This document shows positions 46,401 to 56,667 of a DNA stretch of 64,000 nucleotides, piece after piece. The translations under genes and the position numbers were made by a program. Under the pieces are notes generated by a model that did not search any database, was not told the DNA's origin, and saw nothing but the letters and a program-made list of their open reading frames with translations. Source of the DNA: Prinsepia uniflora (taxonomy: Eukaryota > Streptophyta > Magnoliopsida > Rosales > Rosaceae); contig CM064863.1 in assembly GCA_032719365.1 (NCBI GenBank), positions 18,919,137 to 18,983,136 of the forward strand, written 5' to 3'. How positions within the stretch are numbered: the first letter of the stretch is position 1; every line of letters begins with the position of its first letter.

Positions 46401-47853
46401 CGGCAAGTGAAGAAATTACTTCAGGTAGCGAACCGTCGCGCTCTCCCTGAAAAGTAACCTCCGGAAAACCCGGACTTCGCAGAATCACCCGCCTACTACA
46501 ACAGTCGATGAGCGAACCGTGCTCAGTCAACCAATCCATTCCCAAGATAACATCAAAGTCATGGATATCCATCAGGATTAGATCAGCTAGCAGATCTACA
46601 TCCTCCACCCTTACTGGGCATCTCCGGATCACCTGATTCACTATGTACACAACGCCCATCGGTGTACCAACACCCATTTCACTATCCAAGGCTGACACCT
46701 CGCGATCTAACATACCCGCACAACTTTTCGAAATAAAAGAATGAGTAGCCCCAGCATCCATTAACACCCGTACAACAATATTTGAGATATGAAAAGTACC
46801 TGTAACCACACCAGGGGCTGACCTCGCCTGCTGCTGAGTCACTGCAAAAACACGAGCTCGGGGTCCCGCAGTCTGTCCGCGCCCACGCGCGCCATGCTCA
46901 GCACTCTGTCCTCGGCCTCTGGAAGGGTGAGAAGCCGAACTCTGTGTCACACTAACACCTTTAGTCTCGTTGTTCCTTGACAGTAAAGGGCAATCTCGGG
47001 CATAGTGGCCCGCTCCTCCACAAGCAAAGCAATTAACTGTCCTCGGTCCATCCCAAGACCCTCCTGATGCACCACTCCAAGCCTGATGCTGTCCAGAACT
47101 GAATCTCGATCCGCCCCTCTGAGAGTTCCCATGTCGACCTGACCAGCCACGACCACGTAAAGATGAGGGTGCTCCTCGGTAATTTCCCCCCTTAGAGATC
47201 TTTGGGCCGGTTGGTCCAGGATGTGGACGATCCCGGCGCTGCCCCTCGCCTGATGATTGTCGCGCCTGGTGTGCCGCCAGACTGGCCTCGACACGAACTG
47301 CAGCGTCGACCATGTCCCTCAGAGTCGCGTAACTAGTAGCCGTCACACTTGCCCGCAACTCCCCTCGGAGTCCCAACTCAAATCTTTGACATTTTTCCTC
47401 CTCAGTACTCACGAAAGCTGCGGCAAAACGGGAAAGCTTCCCGAAAGTCTGCTCGTAATCTGCCACGGACATATCTCCCTGTTCCAGCCGCAGGAACTCT
47501 GCCTCTCGTGCCATGCGAAATGAACGCGGGTAATACTGATCTAAGAATCGGGCACGAAAGACCTCCCATGTGGTGGTGTGAACAGTCCACCCGGACATCT
47601 CAAGACCATGCCACCATTGATAAGCCCCGCCTTCCAGTAAGAAGGCCGCCAATGCCACCCGCTCGCCGGGTGGGCAGTGCATCACGGTGAAGATTTTTTC
47701 CCATTTCGCAATCCACTCATGGGCATCCTCGGGGTTTGATCCCCCGCTGAACGGTGTGGCTCCCAACCTTTGAGCCCGCTCAATGCTAGCACATTCCATC
47801 TCTCTCGCGATTTCCTCGTCAGTTCGTGTTTGAGGAATTCTCCTTGGAGGCAT
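43420..47853 (-). CDS. Gag-Pol polyprotein, Tekay-type chromovirus (1,477 aa)
   Basis: A single open frame with gag and pol fused without a frameshift. In order: Retrotrans_gag (about 45-195); CCHC knuckle C275/C278/H283/C288; retropepsin with D366-A-G at the active site and ILGMDWL at 436-442; reverse transcriptase about 570-750 with D638 and IDD (D702, D703); RNase H with D849, E886, D911 and D954; integrase zinc site H1063/H1070/C1100/C1103; catalytic core D1133, D1194, E1230 (DD35E); and a chromodomain-like tail (about 1428-1477: VQILDQ, LVKVLWRN, ATWEPEDL). Such tails guide integration into marked chromatin in chromoviruses. The Met start (MPPRRIPQ) is about 85 bases inside the primer site. 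The odd feature is DAG where DSG or DTG is usual, so protease function is uncertain. The other domains look complete. Confidence 0.95.
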   Translation of the reverse strand: MPPRRIPQTRTDEEIAREMECASIERAQRLGATPFSGGSNPEDAHEWIAKWEKIFTVMHCPPGERVALAAFLLEGGAYQWWHGLEMSGWTVHTTTWEVFRARFLDQYYPRSFRMAREAEFLRLEQGDMSVADYEQTFGKLSRFAAAFVSTEEEKCQRFELGLRGELRASVTATSYATLRDMVDAAVRVEASLAAHQARQSSGEGQRRDRPHPGPTGPKISKGGNYRGAPSSLRGRGWSGRHGNSQRGGSRFSSGQHQAWSGASGGSWDGPRTVNCFACGGAGHYARDCPLLSRNNETKGVSVTQSSASHPSRGRGQSAEHGARGRGQTAGPRARVFAVTQQQARSAPGVVTGTFHISNIVVRVLMDAGATHSFISKSCAGMLDREVSALDSEMGVGTPMGVVYIVNQVIRRCPVRVEDVDLLADLILMDIHDFDVILGMDWLTEHGSLIDCCSRRVILRSPGFPEVTFQGERDGSLPEVISSLAATKLLQKGCQGYLAHVVTTKTDTLGADDIPVVREFPDVFPEDLPGLPPHREIEFTIELLPGTRPISQAPYRMAPAELRELKIQLQELVDLGFIRPSTSPWGAPVLFVKKKEGSLRLCVDYRQLNKVTVRNQYPLPRIDDLFDQLRGAQYFSKIDLRSGYHQLKIAEGDVPKTAFRTRYGHYEFLVMPFGLTNAPAAFMDLMNRVFQSYLDKFVIVFIDDILVYSRSAQAHEEHLRSVLGKLRQNQLYAKLSKCQFWLTSIGFLGHVVSADGISVDPQKTEAVTNWARSTTVTEVRSFVGLAGYYRRFVEGFSSIAAPLTRLTRKGVKFVWDERCEQSYQELKRRLTTAPVLALPDNSGEFEVYSDASLQGLGCVLMQNDRVIAYASRQLKTHELNYPTHDLELAAVVHALKIWRHYLYGVTCRIFTDHQSLKHLFTQKELNVRQRRWLELIKDYDCTIEYHPGKANVVADALSRKSAGSIAHLRLVYLPLLVELRRAGVMLGMDEQGALLASFHVRPVLVDRIIEAQLEDPTLCIYRIEVEADERQDFTIRPDGALVKLGRLCVPAVAELRAEILEEAHSSAYAMHPGGTKMYRTLRDHYWWAGMKKDIAVFVSRCLTCQQVKAERQRPYGAMQPLPIPEWKWDHITMDFVFKFPRTQRGCDGVWVIVDRLTKSAHFLPVQETFKPNRLAQLFVKEIIRLHGTPESIVSDRDPRFTSRFWRSLQNALGTNLHFSTAFHPQTDGQSERTIQTLEDMMRSCVLQFQDSWDTHLPLMEFAYNNSYQASIGMAPYEALYGRQCRTPICWMEVGERAALGPDLMDMTQETVRIIKERLKAAQDRQKSYADRRIRDLEFEVGDFVFLKLSPWKGIIRFGRREKLSPPYFGPFEIIERIGLVAYRLALPPELARVHDVFHVSMLRKYLRDDSHALPEQPVELMTDLSFEEKPVQILDQKNKVLRNKTIRLVKVLWRNHDVEEATWEPEDLMREQYPFLFE

Positions 47854-47940
47854 AACCCACTGTTAAGAGGCATAGATTAGATACTGACATCTGTTAAACT
47901 AAGTACTGACCACTAGTCTAGCATGCTGACCACAACCTAG

Positions 47941-47953
47941 TGCTCTGATACCA
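47941..47953 (-). other. Primer binding site of the intact element
   Basis: Minus strand TGGTATCAGAGCA, three bases after the 5' LTR end (TGTCA). It matches the 3' end complement of plant initiator-Met tRNA, the usual primer for Tekay-type elements. Confidence 0.9.
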
Positions 47954-47956
47954 AGT

Positions 47957-50825
47957 TGACAGGACCCGCCCCGATCCCCCTGGGACCACCCGGGACTTGC
48001 CCTGCTCCCGTCTTACACCCGACATTAAAATACCAAAAATACCCTTATTGAAGATAAAATGCATAAAGAAAATCCATAGTTAAGTCATACATAGCACACC
48101 ACACAAATACTCAAATACAAATAGTGTCAGACAAGGGATGGTTCCCGAATACAGTTTATTGAGCACGACTCTAGACACACTACGTGCCAACCTACCCAGC
48201 AGTAGGGTTCAGGTACGCAACGTAAACCTATGCCTCTTCCTCCTCGGGATCCTCCTCCTCCTCCTCGGGATCCTCCTCCTCGATAGCACTACCTGGAGGG
48301 GTAGTAAAACAACAAAGGTGAGTGGGCCGAAACTCAAGGTTTACAAAGTAGTTTACCATTTCGAAAACATATAGCTTTTCCCCTCCGTTTTCCGAAAAGA
48401 CATGCATAGTATCAAAACCACAAAACCATATAGTCATAAGCAGAATAATATCAACATAATATAATCTTAGTCACTGCACTATACATCCCAACCCTGACAT
48501 CCCAGATGCCTGACGTCCCAGACGCCCGATAAGGTCACAGTCTCAAGGCTACGCGTGCCACCCGAGGTCTCAATCCCGAGTCCAAATCCCGAACCTAGTC
48601 CGAGCATGGCATTCTAGATGCCTGACATCCCAGACGTCCAATAGTAGCAATCCTGCTCCTGAGTCACTCTACGGTCCGGTCCCTCCGTAGAATGACTCCT
48701 CACAGGCAATGCGCCGTGACCACTCCGGTGTACCTACATCTAGAGGAGATAGAATCCTAGGGTAGATCCATACAGTGCAGTACCACAGATAATATCGAGA
48801 TCCATTATATATATATATATGACTCCAAACCATTCATAAACAACCAGACGGGTCTCATGCCCAAACATCGTAATACGTGCCATAAATCATACACAAGATA
48901 AACAGATACTTTTACTCAAATCACATATAGATATAGTAGAAAGTAAAACAGTTATGCATGCCGAAGTTTAGTGAAATCAAAGGCCCACTCACAGTACAAT
49001 CCCGCTGCAATCCCGAGCGTAAAGCCCCGTCCAAGGGTTAAAGTACAATTCCTGTCATGCCCAAAACATACGTAAAGGTCACTTTAAGTCCCTACTAAAC
49101 AACTACGAAACCCTAGACTGAAACCGGCCCGGGAAAGCCGTCCGAACACGCTTCCCAAGGCGTCAAACCCTAATTTGACCAACTTAACGATCTCCGATCG
49201 ACACGAAACCACCGCCATTGGATCCGTATCGTCGAAACCTTGAAAATGGCACTGGTCCCACACAAAAAACTGTTCACACGCGCCCCCCACGCACCGGTCA
49301 ACCCTCTGGTCAACAGTGCTACAGTGATGCTGACGTCAGCATGACGTCACTGCTGACGTCAGCATGACGTCATCACTGACAGTGTCAGAGGACACGTGTC
49401 AACAGCCCATTGGTCCCTGGTCTGACAATATTCTGACATGATGACGACATCATGACGTCACTGCTGACGTCAGCATGATGACGTCATCAGCTACAGTAAC
49501 CGGGTCTGCGAATCGGGTCACCGCAGACCCACGGTTCGACCCGATCACAGATCGTGATTTCGACCACCAAAATCGATGGGATTTGTTCCTATGAACTCGT
49601 CTGAACATGTTCTATGGCTCTGTGTAATCAAAACAGATTTTTAAGTTCGAGAAATCACCTGAAAAACGACGGGGAACTGGCTGCCGGTTCTGGTTCGTCT
49701 TCTCCGGCGAGCCGTCACACTTCCAGCCACAAACTCTGGTCCAAAACGCTCGTCTAGTCCCCTAGGTTAAGTCTCAAAAACAACCAAACAAGTTTAACGT
49801 TAAAAACGGACGGTTCGAGGCAGGGAAGGAAAATCGGCCTTCTCGGGTTTGCAGGCTTACCGCCGCCGTGTCGCCGCCGTGGGCTGCCCAGTCTAGTCAT
49901 ACGCCGTCCAGAGGTCACAACGGTCCTAACCCTAGGTTGGTTCGAGCCCAGAAGTCACGGTTTGGATGGTTGGATGGTTTTGGGCTGCACGGGTTCCTCT
50001 CGGGTTTGTGGGTTTTCCGGGTTGCTCCGCCGTCCGTGGTGGTGGTGATGGCCGTCTGGAGGTGGCTGAGGGGTAGGCTGGTGTGTGGGTTGAGGCTGAG
50101 GGATGGTGTGATCGCTGGTGTGTTTGTGCAGAGAATGAGAGGTTGCACGGTTTGAAGGAATGGAAATGAGAGAATGAATTCTCTCATGGTTTTTAAAACA
50201 AAGTGATCAGATGGAATGGAGGGCTGAGATTCAACCTGAGTTAAGAGTGAAGGGTGAGGATTTAAGGAAATTAAACTAATTAATTAATCACATGGCAGAC
50301 CAAGATCCAGATTGTTGGGGATGATGTGGATGAGGTAGATGAGTGACATGTGTCACTCATCAAGGGTCCAGATTGATTGGGTTAAAGTGAATCAGATTAT
50401 AATATTTTATTATTATTTTAAGTTCCGAGTCTCGGTTAGTTCGGTTACGTTCTTGACCATAACTTTTTCGTCGTAAGTCCGATTTCAGCGTGCCTCCTGT
50501 CTACGGATTCGTATCGACGAGACCTACGTAACGGTCATTGGCCCTCATCCGTTGGACTTCCCGGGTCAAAAGTCAACATTTGGCCCCCAAATGGCCAAAT
50601 TACCAAAATGCCCCTCGACTTCCGAACGTCACAACTTCTTCCTCGAACGTCGGAATCGAACGTGCCACCTGCCTATGAACCCGTGACGTCCTAAACTACG
50701 TCACGGTCACGTGTCAAAGTCCTAAATACTTCCCGAGGTAAAAGTCAACTTTCCCCCCCCCCCCCTCAGGGGCATAACGGTCATTTTACAATAAAATAAT
50801 AATTACGAAAGTTCGGGTCGTTACA
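47957..50825 (-). mobile_element. 5' LTR of the intact Tekay-type element
   Basis: 2,869 bp. It drives the element's RNA on the minus strand. It keeps the full TGACGTCA array (49331-49486) that the 3' LTR has mostly lost, and a 13-C run where the partner has nine. The scaffold block 'gtgccNcctgNctaYgRa' appears twice near the LTR start (about 50490 and 50665), also seen in the 3' LTR. Confidence 0.95.
49331..49486 (-). promoter_or_regulatory. Cluster of seven TGACGTCA sites with one G-box
   Basis: Exact TGACGTCA at 49331, 49342, 49354, 49365, 49453, 49465 and 49479, plus CACGTG at 49393-49398. TGACGTCA is a bZIP (TGA/CREB-type) binding palindrome and CACGTG the plant G-box. The sites alternate in GCTGACGTCAGC and CATGACGTCAYC contexts, so they arose by local duplication. 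The cluster lies about 1.34-1.5 kb into the LTR. Binding is inferred, not shown. Confidence 0.65.
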
Positions 50826-50830
50826 TCCAT

Positions 50831-52358
50831 CCATTACCGAATTACCAGGATATCGCTAAACCAAATAATACAACTAAAAGCTCATAATAACCTAAACTAA
50901 AGGTCAGCATTTAGTTCATAACTCAATTTCCATAGAAGTATCTAACCCTTTTATGGACTCCCAATTATCACCCTTTTAACGAAACTAGCGATGGAGGCAT
51001 GATGGGTGGTTAATCAATCCATCCTATGGATCACATCAAAACCATGCAAATCCAGGAGTATCAAATTAGCCTCTAAGCTAATACCCTCTACAACCATAGG
51101 ATAATCTCGAATCACCAGGTTCACTACATATACATATCTCCAGTCGGTATACCAACCCCCATATCACAACCAAATGACAACTCTCTATCAGTCGATAGTG
51201 CATAACTCAGAGAAATAAATGAGTGTGTAACCCTGAGGTCTATGAAAATATGTGCATCATGATAAAAAAAAAAATAGAAAGTGTACCTATCATCACTCTT
51301 GGGGCTAATCATGCCTACTGCTGAGTAACTGCAAACACTCGAGTCTGTGGTCCCGATAACCGATCACGTTCTCGCGGTCCACCTCCAGCCTTACCGGCTC
51401 CTCTCCCTCATGTCGCACTGGAAGCTGAGGCTGCCTTTGGACCTTACTCAGTAGCACTTCGACCTGCACCATTGCTACCTAGTAGGTACGGGAAATCTCT
51501 CTACATAAATAATAACTTTTTGTATCTGCTTGGGCCAATCCGCCACTCTGTCTATTAGTAGATAAACTGATATTTCGCTGGACTGAGTTGTCGCTTGGGG
51601 TGTCAACCCAAAACTCAGGGCATCTCCCTGTCCAGCTCTACTATCACCAGAACCTAAATGAACACAAATAGAAAATTTGAAACTGGAACTACCCCTTTTC
51701 AGAACCCTCTGGCTTAAAGATCCATAATATTAATGCTCTCGGTATCATCCAAAGCTCGAAGACTGTTGCTGGACTGGAAAAATTGCCTCCACTCTAATGG
51801 CAGCATCAGATAGCTCTTTGATAGTAGAGTATAAGATGCCACTATCATAGTGGTCCAGATCCCGTCCCGCAAACCAAGTTTGAATGTCGATACTTGTCTG
51901 TCTCGATTGCCACAAATGCCTAGGCGAAACGGGATAGATTCGGAAAATTCTGCTCGTAGTCAATCACTGTCATACCTCCCACTGTAATAGTATGAACTCA
52001 ATCTCATTAGCATTACGAAAGGAGCGGCAGTAGAACAGATAAAAAAATGATCTCGGAAGGTCACCCAAGTTTAGGTACGAGTATCCCATCCTGTCATCTG
52101 TAACACATACCACCACAAGTAAGTATAGCCACCCAAAAGAAACGTGGCCAATAGGTCCACGTCATCTGAAGGATATCGCATTACCTCAAAGATATACTAT
52201 AGGCAAGTAATCCACTCATCAGTTGTGTCCAAACCCATCTCGCTAGTAAACATGGTGGATCCCAAATGCTGGGCCCTCTCAATGTCTGGACCTTTAATAC
52301 TTCTAGTAGTATCGGTCTCGTCGCCATGCCGTGCACATGGCTCACATCTCAGAGGCAT
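50831..52358 (-). pseudogene. Decayed gag-protease of a Tekay-like element (copy E)
   Basis: Pieces in different frames match the intact protein in order from 52358 downward: start near MPLRC; IERAQHLGSTMF (intact IERAQRLGATPF); DAAIRVEAIFPVQQQSSS (intact DAAVRVEASLAAHQARQSS); protease region THSFISL...MGVGIPTGDMYM (intact THSFISK...MGVGTPMGVVYI); and LDLHGFDVI with RMD (intact MDIHDFDVILGMD). Multiple stops and frameshifts. The catalytic aspartate region reads IDLRVTHSF, so the DSG triad is gone too. No RT follows: beyond about 50930 the sequence is non-coding and formerly continuous with 40655. Confidence 0.85.
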
Positions 52359-52436
52359 ATCGTGATCTGAAAGGAACACCAATTAATAAGAACAAATCCT
52401 ACCCACTAATATGTCGTCTACTAACAGCTAGCCTAA

Positions 52437-52449
52437 TGCTCTGATACCA
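52437..52449 (-). other. Primer binding site of copy E
   Basis: Minus strand TGGTATCAGAGCA, just inside the LTR that starts at 52453; it identifies that LTR as the 5' LTR of a minus-strand element. Confidence 0.85.
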
Positions 52450-52452
52450 AAT

Positions 52453-54803
52453 TGACATGACCTCTCTCGAAAATACTTTGATAATCGTGAAAGATCCTAC
52501 TCCTATCTGACAAATAAATTGAAATACCAAAAATACCCTTAAGAGTGATAACACAAATGACAAAAACTATCAGACAAGGGATAACTAACTATATCTAACC
52601 ATTGAGATAAAAGGTTCAACTAGCCAATGGTATTTATAGAGCATAAGTGATTGTACAGTAAAAGTACAAAAATTGTACTCTAGAAAGAGTCGGTGAGTGG
52701 TAATCTTATGCCTCAATCTTAATATCAACCCCCGCATATAAGCAACGACCTAGAGCATCAATTAAAACATCGAACATGTGAGTGGACAAAAATAAATATT
52801 TGGAAATAAATTTCAAGAAAACATATCTTTTTCCCTTTAGTTACAAAAATATGTATGCATATCGTAAAATATGAATAACCGGATTTCAATTTAAATCATG
52901 TGATTGAAACCTAGACACAAATATAAAAAATCAAAAGCACCGCATCCTCAACGTCCAAATATTAGTCATGATAAATACTATGCATAGACAACTCATGATC
53001 CGCATAAAGTCATGTCGTATCCGAGTACATCCCCAGGATCCAGACAACGTCCCGGTGGTAACCCAGGATCCGTCAACGTCTGGATGAGGCGATATCCTGA
53101 CATTCTTGGGATCGAATCTTTTGTGGATTTACTCTCGTCTAGGTAATGTCACATTGTGACCACTCTGGGATCTCAACCCGACGTCCGGAAGAAACAACAC
53201 CATAGATAATAGTAATCGTGGAAAACAGTAATGAAATCTAGAAAACTTTTTTTTACATAAATCCATAACTTGAAACCAAGTCAAAACCTTTTCAAATTCG
53301 AGCTTGAGCGCAAAATACTATTTCCACAAAATAACTGTAAAATCATGTCCATAAATCATCAAATAATCACATCAAATCATTATTTAAATCATTGTATTCA
53401 AATCATGCAACAAAGAAATTAAAATATTTAACTATATTTGCATCACAATTTATAGAAAAAATGTCCACTCATAATCAGTCTGAGCGGCTCAATCTCGAGT
53501 TGGACGCTCCTTAGAGATCTTGGGAACAGTCTGGCCTGTCAAACACATCAATCGAGGGTCACTAAGAATGGTCATAACCCTGTTTTAAAATCCCCTAAAC
53601 CCCGAGATTACTCGCGCATCCTAAACACGCACACCATCACTTTGGATGCTCAAAACTACCTCAAGACTATACCCAATAGTCTCGAAACCTATAAAATTGG
53701 ACTAAGAACATCGAAAATAGTGTGACATATGCTTCCGTGAATAGTGAAATTGCTACACGTGTCGTCAAGCGCCAGTGGAAGGCCAGTGGCCTTCCTTCGC
53801 GCTACCATATGCATCACACGCGCATCCAGCACACACGTGCAAACGCTGACTAGGCACTATCTCAGTCTGACACATGGTGACACGTGGCCTAATAGGTCTA
53901 ACAGGTTGTACACGTGGTGACATATGGCACCACATCTGTAGCCATGTTAGATGCCACGTAAGCTCGTCTTTAACCTTTGTCCGAGTTTCGACCCGAATCC
54001 CAATTTCGGTTAATTTTAGTCCAACTCTCACTTTAAATCCGTCCAATCTACTTCTAACATACCCAAAAACACATTTATGACTTTGAATTCGTGTAATCCT
54101 TACCTCGATTCCTTGAATTTTCTATCCTAAATCGCGAGTTGAACTTGAACTCAATCTTGGCTCATTCTGCGTCGATTCTCTTCAAATTTTTTATGGTTAA
54201 ACCCATGATGGTTCCACGAAGGTGTTTCTGACCTTGAATTGTGTGATTAAAGTTTCAAGATGAAATTCGAATTTCAGGGGTAACATGTTTTGTTTTTCTC
54301 TGGGTTTGGTTTTTGTCTCCCTTTTTTTCTTCTTTTTCTCTTTTTCTTCTTCCTTCTCTCTTCCCTCTCTGTCTCTCACGGTTCTGAGGTGAAGGATCAA
54401 AGCTAATTGGACTTTGGATTTTTGGTTTTGAACATACACACTCAAACCAAGCAAGGTGGTAAGAGGGATACCAATCTGCACTGGATGGTGACATGTGTCA
54501 CCATCCCACAAGGGTGACTCTGCAATTCCCAAAAGCCAAATGACCATAATGCCTTAATGTCCAAATTACCAAAATGTCTCTGGTCATTTCATGTCCATAA
54601 CGAACTCATTCGATCTCCCATTTTAACATGTCGCTTATCTACGGAATCCGGACTCCGAGATCTATGCAACGATCCTCGAAAAACATGTAAAAAGGACTCT
54701 AGCAAAAAAGGCACCTATGACTGCTATCAATAACACAAATGTAAAACGTAAATTTACAATCCAATTTCAAAAATTATATATCTCAATTTTTTGGGTTGTT
54801 ACA
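52453..54803 (-). mobile_element. Tekay-like 5' LTR (copy E)
   Basis: On + TGACATGACC to GGGTTGTTACA, 2,351 bp. It aligns along its length with LTR A ('gataatcgtgaaag', 'agaaagagtcggtgagtg', the ACGTGGC/CATGTGTC cluster, the CT-rich 'ttttctcttccctctctgtctctca' block) but lacks the hAT insert. It therefore preserves the empty site. ACGTG-core motifs cluster at 53755-53960. Confidence 0.8.
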
Positions 54804-54962
54804 TCTAATCATTTTAGATTTAAACATCAAAGGCCAAGCTCAAGCCACAAAATTTCGAAATAGGGCAGTCGATGGTCCATAACGGGTCTATTGGGTTTTT
54901 CTTCATCGGGCCAAGCGAGCCTTGACAAACCTATGAGCTTCTCAGACAAATGGTGAGGGCTA
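54804..54962. mobile_element. hAT-type element, right-end fragment
   Basis: The last part, ending GACAAATGGTGAGGGCTA, matches the right terminus of the element at 8061-8961 (TAAATGGTGAGGGCTA), and the interior shares 'atcgggcc...cctatgagctt'. The left part is cut by LTR E. This shows at least a third copy of the family in the window. Confidence 0.5.
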
Positions 54963-55036
54963 ACTTGAATTACCTTCCATCCTAAGAAAAACATCAGGAA
55001 ATCTATAGAGCATTTTAAACAATAAGGGAAACATTT
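54963..55036. other. Unassigned AT-rich sequence
   Basis: Short spacer between the hAT fragment and the next LTR element. I see nothing in it. Confidence 0.4.
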
Positions 55037-55765
55037 TGAGAAAAAAAAAATCAAAACCACAAAATCAAATTAAATATCCCTTCTTATAACATTTGTATTT
55101 ATCTAAAATGAAATATATTATTGATAAAAAAGAGAATGAATGTGTGATGAATGGGGCTTCCATATTAATCTAATCTAAAGGTTTATGGACTCATAATAGC
55201 TTTACAAAAAATGTGTTTTTAATGAAATTAGACCTTGTAGAATCATAAATCATCAAAAAACTGTGGAATTGCCATATGACCTATAAATTATATAATGTCT
55301 AAATTGCTCCTGATAAGGACATTAACGGCTCACATACAGCCACACATTAAATAATGTATTTGCCACTTGAATATATTATTTAATTGGGTAAAAACCTTTA
55401 TAATATTAATATTCTCTTAGAGAATTAATTATCATTATTTTGAATAATGAACATTTTTTATTAATATTAAATTATTATAATTGTCATCATTATCCTTAAT
55501 AATGAATAATTATTATAATTATTAAATAATATATTTTATTAAAAATATATAACTTATTAAAAATATTATAATTGTCAATTTCAAGGTAATTCGATTCATC
55601 GCTACTTAACCTCTTATTATTTCTTTCTTAAAGCTCACTTAAGTATTAGAGTGTTCTGGTTGAACAACCCCTTGGGGCCTCGATTGAAACAAATGATAAC
55701 TTTTTGTTCGCTATTTGCAGGGATCAATGTGACTTTTGCGAGCGTGTATGAATTCTGTTTCAACA
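55037..55765 (+). mobile_element. Diverged left LTR of a minisatellite-bearing LTR element (family F)
   Basis: AT-rich, similar to 60329-60976: 'cacacattaaata', 'gaatatattattaat', 'gagaattaatt.tcattatt', 'aataatgaa', and at the right end a conserved run leading to TTTCAACA. The following ATTAGTGCTTTTATTGA is a decayed form of TTGGTGCTTTCATTGA in the other copy. The left edge is uncertain (TGAG before a poly-A run). Unlike its partner it has no recognisable TATAAATAG, so it looks inactive. Confidence 0.55.
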
Positions 55766-56667
55766 ATTAGTGCTTTTATTGATAGTAGAATTGAGAAATA
55801 CTCAAAAGGATCTCTTTAGATTGTTGATTGTTCATCAATGTTATTCATGGTTTATCAACTTTTTTCATCGTTCATCATACTTTGTTCGTCGTTCGTCAGC
55901 TCTGTTAGAAGTTCTTGAACGTTGTTCATTGTTTATCAGCTTTGTTCATCGTTCATTGTAGTTCGTTCATCTTTCATCGACTATGTTCGCAGTTCTTGGA
56001 TGTTGTTCATCGTTCATGATAAATTCATCATAAATTTTCATTAAATCCTCACAATTCAGTATGGTTAGGATGCGATGATCTGTTCGATCATTCAAAGGTA
56101 TTGTTTCAAGCTCTGCAAGCTTAGACTAAAAAGCAAAGCACATATTATGGCTCTAGAAGAACATCAAAGCCATTCCACCCATGTGACTATCATGGCACCC
56201 ATCGAGAAATAGGGACCGACTCCCATGTTGGTTTAGGAACATTTTCGAGCCCGCTACTTGTATTCAAAGCGGTAGGCCTATTCCTTCACTCTACGAAACA
56301 TCCAAGTCTTCGCTCCATGAAGTGTCCATTGAGAGCCAAATTAAGAAATACTCAAGTTTTACTATATACTTCGTTCATCGTTCATTAACTTTTATTCATC
56401 GTTCTTGAACTTCATTCATCGTTCTTAACGTGGCAAGAACACAAAGGTAAGTTTTTTCATCCAAATGATGCTTTTGCCTCTACAACTCAGGTTGAGAGTA
56501 GAACACACGTTAGGTGATCGTGATGAAAAACTGAACCATTTCCGCACGGAACACATCAAGTGACGACACTAGCATATATTGGGGCACATGGACCGACTCC
56601 CACGATTGGATTCAAAACTTTTCCTACCACACTTGCATCATTTGGAGAAGTAGATCCAAGTCTTCTT
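55766..56667 (+). mobile_element. Family F internal region, leader with GTTCATC repeats
   Basis: Begins with a decayed primer-site-like stretch, then an irregular run of GTTCATCGTTCATC-type units (about 55830-56030; also around 56380-56430), and a stretch whose phrases recur after the second LTR ('gggtgcgatgatc', 'tctgcaRctYaga', 'cccatcgRgaYatagggac'). No gene is recognised. The 63-codon frame here follows the repeat. Confidence 0.55.

Larger units (their letters stand above)
40656..50825 (-). mobile_element. Intact Tekay-type Ty3/gypsy chromovirus (TSD TCCAT)
   Basis: A complete 10,170 bp element. Target duplication TCCAT is at 40651-40655 and 50826-50830. LTRs are 40656-43384 and 47957-50825, TGTAACGACCCG...GTCCTGTCA on minus. 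Primer site TGGTATCAGAGCA is three bases inside the 5' LTR, and the polypurine tract AAGGTGGGTAGAT directly precedes the 3' LTR. One uninterrupted gag-pol frame fills most of the internal 4.57 kb. By eye the LTRs differ by about two dozen substitutions, one deletion of about 135 bp and a C-run change. All parts needed for movement appear present except possibly a fully active protease (see the CDS). Confidence 0.95.

Noticed and set aside
43434..47690. Several + strand and alternative-frame ORFs across the gag-pol region
   Set aside because: They are antisense or out-of-frame shadows of the 1,477-codon gag-pol.
6584..54803. One very large element bounded by LTR A and LTR E
   Set aside because: Flanks TCAGA and TCTAA do not match, the LTRs differ by a hAT insert, and two internal pol C-termini prove at least two separate copies.
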